This document shows, piece by piece, positions 6,353 to 13,738 of a stretch of 17,456 bases of DNA; the stretch's first letter is position 1, and each line of letters begins with the position of its first letter. Below the pieces are notes generated by a model. It searched no databases, was not told where the DNA came from, and worked only from the letters and a program-made list of their open reading frames with translations. The position numbers were made by a program, and so were the translations under genes. This DNA is from a bacterium (GTDB lineage Bacteria > Spirochaetota > UBA4802 > UBA5550). The DNA lies in assembly GCA_024224995.1 (NCBI GenBank), contig JAAENB010000723.1, forward strand, positions 1 through 17,456, given 5' to 3'.

Positions 6353-8875
6353 CTAAAACTGGTGCACCATAGCTGCCCAGTGATAGGGATTGGAATACGA
6401 TCGTCTTACCCGCTTTTTAGCCTTAAAAAGCGCCTCTCCCGGCTCAGTATCACGAGAAACATTTTTATAAAATTCCACAAAAAAAAGCTCCGCGCTGTTG
6501 GCATTTACGGGCCACAGAGTAAGTAAAATCTCCTTTGTTCCGGCGGTAAAAAACGCGTGAGTAAATCCCACAACCCCTTCATACTGCTCCCTTCTGCCAA
6601 GGGCAGTATTACAGGCCGAAAAAGAGACCAGCTGCGACTTAATATCCAGGGCATAAACCTCCCGGGCAAGCAAAAAGCCGTCTTCCCGGGGATCTCCTTT
6701 CAGGCAAAACAGTATAATGGGCTCTTTTAAGGTCCCTGCCAGGTAATCTCCGTGTGTAGACACATGGACAAAACGGTACTCCGACAGGTTCATTCTCTTA
6801 AACCTGCTTTCAGTTGCGGCCCTTCCCTGCAAAATCTTCTTCTTCCTGAAAAAAGCCCCCACTCTCCTTGTTTCACTAATGGACTGGTATAACTGGTTTG
6901 CTTTACCACCATAATAGGGGTCTGCGAAGCCAATAAAATCTTTTTTATATTCTATCGGCTTTTCCTTGCGCTGCATGGCAAAAACCGTAAGAGACGCCGT
7001 AAGGCTCAGCCGAATATCTTTATCGAGCAAAAACAGGGGCCTGTTCCTTTTGTCAAATCCCGTTACCAGGGCGTCAAAGGGAACAAGAGCTATGTTCTTA
7101 TGGGGGGCAATTATCCAATGTTTTTTATCAAAATTAATATCAAGCAAATCCTTAAAAAGCCGGTTGTAAATAAAATGACTGTTCTCTATAGCTCTTTTGG
7201 AAAAATAACCGATCCCGATTCCTTTTCTCATCTCCCGTATAAGACCGCTAATGGAAGAGGTAAGAAGGATCTTTTTAAAAACGACCTCTTTATTCGTTAT
7301 AATCCACCGGTAGGCGGTATTATTCTCTTTTAAATGAAATAAAATAAGAGCCTGGTCTTCCCTGAGCAGCGCCCGCGCATCATCAACATCTACGGGATTT
7401 TGCGTTACCAGCCGGAATCCATGGGAAAGGAGTTCCGCTTTTTCCCGCAGTTCCGCTATCTCCTTATCAACATATTTTATTTTTGCCAGTATCCGTTCAC
7501 TCTCCACCCGGTGGGAATGGTAAAACGATGTGGATTGTTTCATGTACTGCTTTAAAAGATAATCACGGTATACCTGCTTTTTTTTGATCTCTTTTTTAAA
7601 CTTCGGGTCCAGCAGGTTTTCCGGGTTCATCTTCTTCCGTGCCAGCAGGTTCCTCAATTTACGGGAACGCAGTTTTTCCACGTAAAATAATGCTTTTGCG
7701 GTCTCTTTCGTGTCTACCAGGAGATCGATATACCGTTCATAGCTGCTAAGAAGCATGGAAAAATAACGGCTATATTCCGACTCTACGTTAAAAGTATTAT
7801 TGAGAATAGAAAAATTTTCCAGTGCTTTTTCCAGGTGGCCAATACTCTTTTCTCCCTCATACTCGCCGCTTCCGGAAAGCCTGTCAATAAGAAAGGCCGT
7901 CCGGTGCTCTGCTACCGCGAGAAGCAAAGTATCCCCGGACTTTTCCGCGTATTCTACCGCGATAAGAAGCGATTTAAAAGCCTGTCTGTCTTTTCTACCT
8001 GTTTCCCGTTCTTCAATCTCCGTAGCCCTGAGCAGCCAAATCCGGGCCAGAGATTTATTATTGTCCAGGTCTTCCGCCAGGTCCTCTGCCCGGGTAAAAA
8101 GTTTTTCCAGCTCTTCCCGGTTTCCCGATTTTATTAAAAAATCGATCTTTGCGATTGTATACCCCAGGAAACTCTGCTGCCACTGTTTCTGTTCATCATC
8201 ATCCCCGGTTATTTTTTCTTTACTCCTGTTAAATACCTGCTCTGCCAATGCCAAAACTTTTTTTGCTTCTTTAAAATGTTTTTTTCCCAATCGTGAATAA
8301 AGCTCTGCCTGGAAAACATAGCTCTGTATTAACTTCAAATGCAGCCCCTCTTTTCCGGGTTTCGAATATGCTGCCGCGGCCTCTCCCGCGAACGTAAGCG
8401 CCTTTTTATAATTCCCCAGGGAACGATAGAGGGTTGATATATAGCTATTTAGATCGGCATGGAAAAGCCGGGCAAAATCTTTTATATCAGCCGGTAGTGC
8501 CGGGTCTTTAAGGGTCTTTTTACAGAGTTCAAGGGAGCGGTAAACATCCCTGAGAGCTCCCCCGGGGTTATTATTATGGGACTTTACCAGTGAACTGAGG
8601 TAGTAATAATTTATTTTATCTTCTATAAAATCCATCTTTTCCCGGTTAACACACTTAAGAAGGGTACCCGCGAATTCCGGCTGTGAATCGGCAATATATT
8701 TCCGTGCCGCTGAAAGAAGACGTGCGTTCTCCTCCCCGCGTATGCTCTTTACGCTGAATTCTTCGGCACTGACCTTTTCAATGACCGCCTCTTCCGCCGA
8801 CGTAAGGTTGGCAAGTTCAAAGGGGCTGGAACAGGCTGCCGGAAAGAGGAATATCAAACATATTAATATTTTCAT
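6353..8875 (-). CDS. TPR-CHAT caspase-like protease, predicted lipoprotein
   Basis: The product begins MKILICLIFLFPAACSS, a lipoprotein signal with lipobox PAAC, so it is predicted to be exported and lipid-anchored. The following 400 residues are helical repeats of TPR type (for example LYRSLGNYKKALTFAGEAA), then a charged coiled-coil stretch (about 400-490). The C-terminal third is a CHAT domain. It shows VHVSTHGDYLAG with catalytic His (713) and LVSFSACNTALG with catalytic Cys (760), then GFTHAFFTAGTKEILLTLWPV and a closing YHWAAMV. Numbering is from a GTG at 8890, which overlaps the upstream stop (TAGTG) and is an alternative start five codons earlier; I prefer ATG at 8875 because GGAAAAG precedes it and the signal peptide is cleaner. 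Both catalytic residues are present, so protease activity is likely. It is coupled to the VWA gene. Confidence 0.88.
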   Translation of the reverse strand: MKILICLIFLFPAACSSPFELANLTSAEEAVIEKVSAEEFSVKSIRGEENARLLSAARKYIADSQPEFAGTLLKCVNREKMDFIEDKINYYYLSSLVKSHNNNPGGALRDVYRSLELCKKTLKDPALPADIKDFARLFHADLNSYISTLYRSLGNYKKALTFAGEAAAAYSKPGKEGLHLKLIQSYVFQAELYSRLGKKHFKEAKKVLALAEQVFNRSKEKITGDDDEQKQWQQSFLGYTIAKIDFLIKSGNREELEKLFTRAEDLAEDLDNNKSLARIWLLRATEIEERETGRKDRQAFKSLLIAVEYAEKSGDTLLLAVAEHRTAFLIDRLSGSGEYEGEKSIGHLEKALENFSILNNTFNVESEYSRYFSMLLSSYERYIDLLVDTKETAKALFYVEKLRSRKLRNLLARKKMNPENLLDPKFKKEIKKKQVYRDYLLKQYMKQSTSFYHSHRVESERILAKIKYVDKEIAELREKAELLSHGFRLVTQNPVDVDDARALLREDQALILFHLKENNTAYRWIITNKEVVFKKILLTSSISGLIREMRKGIGIGYFSKRAIENSHFIYNRLFKDLLDINFDKKHWIIAPHKNIALVPFDALVTGFDKRNRPLFLLDKDIRLSLTASLTVFAMQRKEKPIEYKKDFIGFADPYYGGKANQLYQSISETRRVGAFFRKKKILQGRAATESRFKRMNLSEYRFVHVSTHGDYLAGTLKEPIILFCLKGDPREDGFLLAREVYALDIKSQLVSFSACNTALGRREQYEGVVGFTHAFFTAGTKEILLTLWPVNANSAELFFVEFYKNVSRDTEPGEALFKAKKRVRRSYSNPYHWAAMVHQF

Positions 8876-8889
8876 AACTTTTCCAGGCA

Positions 8890-9627
8890 CTATCTTTTTA
8901 AATAATAAAAAACAAATCCACCGATGCCGGCCAGCAGCACGATTCCAAGAGCGATCCAGGGCAGCGGTCCCCAGCCGCTTCGGGCCGATTTCAGTTTACT
9001 GGTAAGTTTTTCATCAAACTCACTTAAGGTGGGCGCGGAACTCAACTCGACATATTCCGCCCCTACCAGGTCGGAAACCTGTGCCGCGTCTGTTTTGCTT
9101 CCAATTCCCGTTACAAAAACACTCCAGCCGCCGGTATTAACAATCTTTTTCGATTCCTTAAAAAACCGGTGCTTGAGTCCCTCTCGATACGGGCTAAACG
9201 CCGGAGGATCGTTTAGCCCGTCGGTGAGAAAAAAGACAACTTTCCTTGTGTCACTTTTCGTATGTTCCTGAATATACCGGGTCATGCCTTCTACTGCCGC
9301 CGTAAGGTCCGTAAACATACCCACTGCCTGTATATTTCCAAGCACAGTGTCGATCTCGTCCGGGGAGGCGTTCCCCTTAAGAGTTTTTTCGAAATAAAAT
9401 TTACCATCAAAAGAAAATATATATACGGTATCGTCCTCTTTGGCGACTTTCCCAAAGATCGATTTTTTTATGTATTCCTTTACAACAGGAAGATTTTTTG
9501 TGATACTTCTACTCTGGTCTGTTACAACAATAATATCCGCCGAATCGGCAAATACCGGCATTCCGGTTAACAGAAGCAGCAGAAACACAGGGTAACAATA
9601 TTTTCGAAAGTCATTGAGCATATTCAT
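8890..9627 (-). CDS. Membrane-anchored von Willebrand factor A domain protein
   Basis: This 245-residue protein has an N-terminal signal segment (about 12-28, ending PVFADSA). A VWA domain (about 31-205) follows, with an intact metal-binding MIDAS: DQSRS (Asp37, Ser39, Ser41), Thr106 in FTDLTAAV and Asp136 in FFLTDG. One C-terminal membrane helix (about 223-243) ends in a positively charged tail (YYLKR). It is therefore predicted to be a periplasmic or surface metal-dependent adhesion domain held in the inner membrane. Its stop TAG overlaps the GTG of the CHAT gene, implying joint function. The ribosome site AGAGAGG (9634-9640) lies at the border of the repeat unit 9637-10030. Confidence 0.88.
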   Translation of the reverse strand: MNMLNDFRKYCYPVFLLLLLTGMPVFADSADIIVVTDQSRSITKNLPVVKEYIKKSIFGKVAKEDDTVYIFSFDGKFYFEKTLKGNASPDEIDTVLGNIQAVGMFTDLTAAVEGMTRYIQEHTKSDTRKVVFFLTDGLNDPPAFSPYREGLKHRFFKESKKIVNTGGWSVFVTGIGSKTDAAQVSDLVGAEYVELSSAPTLSEFDEKLTSKLKSARSGWGPLPWIALGIVLLAGIGGFVFYYLKR

Positions 9628-9667
9628 AACAAACCTCTCTTAAGAAACTTAATTTTGCTTGTGCGCA

Positions 9668-9757
9668 GGCCTGGAAGTATCCCCCTCTTCTAAATGCTGC
9701 GGAACTCGCGTTGCTCAAACAGTCCTCACATTTAGAAGAGGGGGATACTTCCAGGCC
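9668..9757. repeat. Hairpin H1, perfect 29-bp stem
   Basis: Arms 9668-9696 and 9729-9757 are exact inverted copies over 29 bases around a 32-base loop. The loop holds GGAACTCGC and GCTCAAACAG, shared with the other three hairpins. Confidence 0.92.
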
Positions 9758-9866
9758 AGATGCAGATTGCAATACTATCTAGTTTCTGACGTATTTTTTC
9801 CCCTCGCAGGGGTCGCACCCCGCTACACAGAGTCAATCATGTCTTAATATACCGAAAAACGTAATT

Positions 9867-9978
9867 CGGAATGTAACCTATACCCGGAGCGATGCCTCTG
9901 CGGGTTGTGAGGCTGTTTGAGCGAAGCGAGTTCCGAACGTTCTGCGGAGGCATTGCTCCGGGTATAGGTTACATTCCG
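9867..9978. repeat. Hairpin H2, 24-bp perfect stem with extended wobble helix
   Basis: 9867-9890 pairs perfectly with 9955-9978. The helix continues inward to 9904/9941 using Watson-Crick pairs and four G-U pairs on the plus strand (9891/9954, 9899/9946, 9902/9943, 9904/9941). The loop carries the conserved core GAGGCTGTTTGAGC and GCGAGTTCCG, in the opposite orientation to H1. Confidence 0.9.
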
Positions 9979-10030
9979 GGTCGATATACCTTATATTAAG
10001 ACGCGACCACGGGGGCCGCTGCTCTTAAGA

Positions 10031-12121
10031 TCACTCCGTATAATATTTGGTCAAGACAACCTCGTTGCCTTTTTCATTGTATTCTATTTTATTAAAAATT
10101 TCCCGTGCCATTAAAATCCCTCTTCCGTGAACAAGCATCTCTTCATTTATGTCTTCCATATTGGCATTTAATATTTTTTGATGATCAAATCCTTCTCCTT
10201 CATCGGTAATTGTATAGACCGCCTTTTCCGGATCAATTGAATACTTAATATAAACGCGTTTTTCAGAACACGCCGGATCATTCTGGCGCCTGGCTATAAA
10301 TTCCAGGTACTTCCCTTCAATTATCAATCCGGTTTTTTGATGATAGGTTATATCGAGATTTCCATGTTCTACGGAGTTTATGATTATTTCCCGCAAAGCA
10401 ATGCGTAATAGATTGATATTCCTGGAAATCATATAGCGTTTAAGACTGCCTGTTATCCGGTGGGTAATATCATCCGCGGTAATAAGATAATTTCCAATAA
10501 TAAAATGCTGATTCTCCGAAATAAAATACTTTACCAATGAATCATCAAGCAGCCTGGATGCTTTTCCAAGAATCTGGTTTTTCCCCTCAATATTGATATA
10601 TTCCAGCCGCACTGCCATTTCCTTTGGTTCCGTTGTAATAGGGGTCTTAAACTCCCCGGTAAAGCTAATGGGTTCCTTATTCTTTATGAGATCTTCCCGT
10701 TTTTCCATAATAATCTGCCTGGTAACGGATACCCCATCAACATCTTCATACAACAGGTCGAGAAAATTCTTTTTTTTCACCATTTGCGGTGAGAGATTCA
10801 AATGAGAAGCTATTGCCCTGTTTGCCGTAATAAAATTAAAATCTTCATCCAGGGAAAATACAACATCATTTGATCCTTCAACAAGAAAACGGTACTTTTC
10901 TTCCGAAAGACTAATCTGCCTGTTCGCGTCATCAAGATCTTCGATCTTCTGTTCTAAATCCCGGTTCAACTTCACCAGGTTTAAACGGACATCAAAAATC
11001 CGGTAAACCAGGATAAGAATAATTGCCAGAAATATACCGGAAAATCCCCAGTGAGTAAGGCCGCCTCCAAAGGAAATAAAATTCATACTCTCAAATATAT
11101 CAAGTATACTGCAAACAGCAAGTATAACAAATCCTCCCAGGAAAATCTTCGCTTCCAGGTTTCCTTTTCGTACGAAAAAAAATATCACAAACAGGAATAT
11201 TAGAATCCCGGGAACCAGGGAAAATAAAAAATATGGAATTGAAGAGACCAGTGAAATTACATTACAATACGACAATACCAGGGCGGAACAGGCAAAAGCC
11301 AGGTAAAACTGCCAGACTCTCCGGACTATCGATTTATACCCGGCTCCAAAAAGCCCCTCAACAAGCAAGCCGGCACCCACCGGCACCAGGTAAAGAGATA
11401 TTAACTGGATATAGATCAATGGTATGGGAAAGTCTATAAACAGAAGAGGAATTCTTGTTCGTGCCAGCCCAAAAACCCCGAGAGAAAGCGAAAGAAAGCC
11501 AAAAGAAAAAAAGGGAAGCTGGTTGCGATATACTAAAGAAAACAGTATAACCAGAACTCCAACAAAAAGAAACCAATGACTCTGGATAACTCCGGCGCTA
11601 TTTCTCTTTATTTTATCAATAATAAGATCGGCGCGAGAACCAATTAATACCGTGCTATTTATGCCAATAGACCGGTAATTGGAATATACGCGGAAAAAGA
11701 CATCCTTGCCCTGAAAACCGGGGTCCAGTGGAATCATATGACTGGGTGATCCAGGAAATTTCCGCTCCCCTTTAACTTCAATTTCACCAAACCGGTAGAT
11801 GATCCTGTTATTGATATATACTTCAAATACCTGGTCTACCCTGTGCACATGAATGCAGGGATCTTTCCAGTTACCTTCTGGCAAGGTGATTCGAAACCAG
11901 GCGATCTTCCTGTTATCACGTCTCAGCAGCTGTCCCGGGGTTTTTAAGGGACTCCATGCCCCGGGATCATGGGGCCGGGAATCGCCCCAATGGTAAGACC
12001 ATCCGTCCTTTAGCTCTATTATTGCATTTTGAGCGGAACAAAAATCCGCCTGAAATAATATAAATACGCATATAAAAAAAGAGCAAACACCGATGCTATA
12101 TTTATAACTTTTGTTTTTCAT
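10031..12121 (-). CDS. 7TM-DISM receptor with PAS and RsbW-type ATPase domains
   Basis: This 696-residue membrane signalling protein starts with a signal segment (1-30). A beta-rich extracytoplasmic 7TMR-DISM sensor domain (about 31-175, with WFRITLPEG and FEVYINNRIIYRFGE) is followed by about seven hydrophobic helices (181-376), a coiled coil (about 380-410), a PAS domain (about 408-520) and a C-terminal GHKL ATPase domain (about 550-694). The ATPase shows the N-box LREIIINSVEHGN (576-588), G1 TDEGEGFD (639-646) and G2 HGRGILMAREI (665-675). The EHGN form and absence of a dimerisation/phospho-acceptor His domain resemble RsbW-type serine kinases more than histidine kinases. It probably relays an outside signal to a partner-switching or response pathway. 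It has its own strong promoter at 12165-12193. Confidence 0.88.
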   Translation of the reverse strand: MKNKSYKYSIGVCSFFICVFILFQADFCSAQNAIIELKDGWSYHWGDSRPHDPGAWSPLKTPGQLLRRDNRKIAWFRITLPEGNWKDPCIHVHRVDQVFEVYINNRIIYRFGEIEVKGERKFPGSPSHMIPLDPGFQGKDVFFRVYSNYRSIGINSTVLIGSRADLIIDKIKRNSAGVIQSHWFLFVGVLVILFSLVYRNQLPFFSFGFLSLSLGVFGLARTRIPLLFIDFPIPLIYIQLISLYLVPVGAGLLVEGLFGAGYKSIVRRVWQFYLAFACSALVLSYCNVISLVSSIPYFLFSLVPGILIFLFVIFFFVRKGNLEAKIFLGGFVILAVCSILDIFESMNFISFGGGLTHWGFSGIFLAIILILVYRIFDVRLNLVKLNRDLEQKIEDLDDANRQISLSEEKYRFLVEGSNDVVFSLDEDFNFITANRAIASHLNLSPQMVKKKNFLDLLYEDVDGVSVTRQIIMEKREDLIKNKEPISFTGEFKTPITTEPKEMAVRLEYINIEGKNQILGKASRLLDDSLVKYFISENQHFIIGNYLITADDITHRITGSLKRYMISRNINLLRIALREIIINSVEHGNLDITYHQKTGLIIEGKYLEFIARRQNDPACSEKRVYIKYSIDPEKAVYTITDEGEGFDHQKILNANMEDINEEMLVHGRGILMAREIFNKIEYNEKGNEVVLTKYYTE

Positions 12122-12164
12122 TCAAGTTTTCAGTTTCTCTGTTTATAAACGGCATCAAATAATA

Positions 12165-12193
12165 ATTATACTCTAAAATTATCTTGAAGTCAA
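12165..12193 (-). promoter_or_regulatory. Strong sigma-70 promoter for the 7TM-DISM gene
   Basis: On the minus strand TTGACT (12188-12193) and TATAAT (12165-12170) are 17 bases apart. The -10 lies about 44 bases upstream of the start codon at 12121. Confidence 0.8.
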
Positions 12194-12301
12194 TAAAAAA
12201 CCCAAAAAGTGTATTTTGAGCCATTGGGCCGCCTTTAATTACTTCGCAAAAAATGAATAATTTATTTGACTTTTGACCACTATTCCGGCTATTTTAGAGT
12301 A

Positions 12302-12307
12302 TATAAT
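12302..12307 (+). promoter_or_regulatory. Candidate -10 element for the DUF1178 gene
   Basis: A perfect TATAAT lies 26 bases before the ATG at 12334. No good -35 is found at normal spacing; the nearest, TTGACC at 12273-12278, is 23 bases away. The promoter may need an activator. Confidence 0.4.
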
Positions 12308-12333
12308 CATACCTGTTTTATAAAGGATTATTA

Positions 12334-12750
12334 ATGATTTCATATGATCTTGAATGCAAGAACAGCCATCGATTTGAAGGGGTATTTAAAGACCATCGCT
12401 CTTTTAAAGACCAGCTGGAAAAAAAGATGGTCAGCTGCCCTATTTGCAATAATCAAGAGATAAAACAGCTTTTTACCGGCTGTTCAATGCAAAAAAAATC
12501 AACAGCCTGTTCGCATTCACCCGGAGCCCCGCAAACATTTTCAGAAGCCATGCATATAATTGACCATTATGTTAAGGAAAACTTTGAAAATGTGGGCAAA
12601 GAATTTGCCGACAAAGCGCGAGCAATTCATTATGGTGCTGAAGAAGAAAGAAATATTTATGGTGAATCTACGGTTGAAGAAATAAGCGAACTTAACGAAG
12701 AAGGCATCTCCATTCTCCCTCTTCCGGATGTTAAAAAACTCGAGAACTAA
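12334..12750 (+). CDS. DUF1178 family protein
   Basis: The 138-residue protein opens MISYDLECKNSHRFEGVF and continues SFKDQLEKKMVSCPIC, the typical start of DUF1178 proteins. Cys8, His12, Cys35 and Cys38 are placed to form a small zinc ribbon. The middle part is variable (SMQKKSTACSHSPG), and the C-terminal half (YVKENFENVGKEFADKARAIHYG and the final GISILPLPD) again follows the family pattern. The biochemical function of DUF1178 is not known to me. It is predicted cytoplasmic. AAAGGA precedes the ATG. It converges on the acetyltransferase gene with only 21 bases between the stops and no visible terminator. Confidence 0.85.
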   Translation: MISYDLECKNSHRFEGVFKDHRSFKDQLEKKMVSCPICNNQEIKQLFTGCSMQKKSTACSHSPGAPQTFSEAMHIIDHYVKENFENVGKEFADKARAIHYGAEEERNIYGESTVEEISELNEEGISILPLPDVKKLEN

Positions 12751-12771
12751 TTTAAGTGTGTGCAGCGAGCA

Positions 12772-13329
12772 TTAGAGGAATTTGTCAAGAATCGATCCGG
12801 TGAATTCTTCAGCCAGCATATCCATGTAGACAATATCATATTTACGGGCTCCCAGGATACGTGCTTTTCTCCGGGTGCCGATTACTTTGAAACCGCATTT
12901 TTCATAGCACTTGAGTGCCGGTTTATTAAACGAATAAGTAAATAGCATGATATTATTCATGTTGATGATATTGAAACTGTAATCGAGGAGGAGCCGCATG
13001 GCCTCTTCTCCGTATCCTCTGCCGCGGAAATCCTTTGCGCCAATGAAGATCCCTGCCTCAGCTGTTCTGTTAACAGGGTCTTTGTTTAAAAGGCCGCAAT
13101 TGCCAATGAGCTCATCGGTTTTGAGATCGACAATGGCGAAGCTGGTCCCTTCTTTACTCATCATTTCAAGAATTTCTTTTTCAGCAGGCAATGAAATTAT
13201 AAGGGGGAACCATTGCATATAGAGTGATACTTCCATATCATTGACCCACTCTGTGTATTGTTCCGCCTCATCCGGGTTCATGGGAGAAAGATAACACTTT
13301 GCTCCAACCAGTTTCTTAAAATGTTTCAT
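12772..13329 (-). CDS. GNAT-family N-acetyltransferase (RimJ/RimL-like)
   Basis: This 185-residue protein has the GNAT order: an N-terminal substrate region (LSPMNPDEAEQYTEWVND), strand FAIVDLKTDELIGNCGL (64-80), IFIGAKDFRGRGYGEEAMRLLLDYSF (94-119) and a closing SFNKPALKCYEKCGFKVIG (133-151). RGRGYG (102-107) is the pyrophosphate-binding loop for acetyl-CoA. The family acetylates amino groups of proteins, antibiotics or metabolites; the substrate cannot be deduced. The length fits RimJ/RimL-like members. Its ribosome site GAGAGGC (13334-13340) comes from the edge of repeat copy 2, and no promoter is evident between that repeat and the start. Confidence 0.9.
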   Translation of the reverse strand: MKHFKKLVGAKCYLSPMNPDEAEQYTEWVNDMEVSLYMQWFPLIISLPAEKEILEMMSKEGTSFAIVDLKTDELIGNCGLLNKDPVNRTAEAGIFIGAKDFRGRGYGEEAMRLLLDYSFNIINMNNIMLFTYSFNKPALKCYEKCGFKVIGTRRKARILGARKYDIVYMDMLAEEFTGSILDKFL

Positions 13330-13366
13330 AATCGCCTCTCAAGAAACTAAATTGTGCAAGTGAGCG

Positions 13367-13452
13367 GGCCTGGAAGCATCCCTCTTCTAAATGCTGCGGA
13401 ACTCGCTCCGCTCAAACAGTCCTCACATTTAGAAGAGGGATGCTTCCAGGCC
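13367..13452. repeat. Hairpin H3, perfect 27-bp stem
   Basis: Arms 13367-13393 and 13426-13452 are exact inverted copies. Compared with H1, one base pair is changed (T-A to C-G) and two base pairs are missing, each mirrored in both arms. The loop is nearly the same as in H1. Confidence 0.92.
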
Positions 13453-13561
13453 AGATGCAGATCGCAATACTATTTAGTTTCTGACGTATTTTTTCCCCTC
13501 GCAGGGGTCGCACCCCGCTATACAGGGGCGGTCGTGTCTTAATATACCGAAAAACGTAGTT

Positions 13562-13681
13562 CGGAATGTAAATTATGCCTACCGGGAGTGATGCCTCGGC
13601 AGGTTGTGAGGCTGTTTGAGCGGAGCGAGTTCCGAACGTTCTGCAGAGGTATTACTCCCGGTAGGCATAATTTACATTCCG
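13562..13681. repeat. Hairpin H4, 28-bp perfect stem with extended wobble helix
   Basis: 13562-13589 pairs perfectly with 13654-13681. The helix continues inward with three G-U pairs on the plus strand (13590/13653, 13593/13650, 13603/13640) and one G-A mismatch (13598/13645). The stem middle differs from H2 in sequence and is four base pairs longer, yet remains fully paired. Confidence 0.9.
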
Positions 13682-13738
13682 AGTTGATATACCTTATATA
13701 GCCCGCTCTGCGGGGTCAGCTGCTCTCAAGAAACTAAA

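Larger units (their letters stand above)
9637..10030. repeat. 394-bp composite palindromic repeat, copy 1
   Basis: This stretch fills the gap between two minus-strand genes and is homologous along its length to 13336-13738. Order on the plus strand: border CTCTTAAGA (9637-9645), long hairpin at 9668-9757, a spacer with CCCCT/AGGGG/CCCC alternatives (9800-9821), long hairpin at 9867-9978, GATATACC, and a second border CTCTTAAGA (10022-10030) abutting the stop codon of the next gene. Both copies share border sequence (CTCTYAAGA), so the borders belong to the element and are not random target duplications. No transposase is encoded. Weak open frames inside it are not credible genes. Confidence 0.85.
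13336..13738. repeat. 403-bp composite palindromic repeat, copy 2
   Basis: This is homologous to 9637-10030 in the same orientation. It is bounded by a 16-base direct repeat CTCTCAAGAAACTAAA at 13336-13351 and 13723-13738. An inverted copy of that border (ATTTAGTTTCT, 13472-13482) also lies just after hairpin H3, so H3 is enclosed by terminal inverted repeats. The spacer with CCCCTCGCAGGGG and the GATATACC stretch are nearly identical to copy 1. The right part differs mainly in the hairpin stems. No protein gene is supported in it. Confidence 0.85.

Noticed and set aside
6145..6526. Open frames between rpmE and the CHAT gene end
   Set aside because: They cross the terminator and the 33-bp inverted repeat and then the CHAT C-terminus in antisense.
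9659..9847. 62-codon open frame in repeat copy 1
   Set aside because: It runs through hairpin H1. The matching frame in copy 2 (13354-13542) differs in protein sequence over the stem because of the indel, and the shared part follows DNA conservation. No ribosome site was seen.
9637..10030. Retron or group II intron
   Set aside because: No reverse transcriptase gene lies in the window and the layout of two independent hairpins does not match a retron RNA.
12750..12772. Terminator between the DUF1178 and GNAT genes
   Set aside because: Only 21 bases separate the stops and no hairpin is present.
13354..13542. 62-codon open frame in repeat copy 2
   Set aside because: Same reasoning as for copy 1: it is a by-product of the palindromic repeat.
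9637..13738. CRISPR array or integron attC sites
   Set aside because: Only two distant copies of a ~390-400-bp unit occur, with no short regular repeat-spacer pattern; no GTTRRRY/RYYYAAC ends or integrase are visible.
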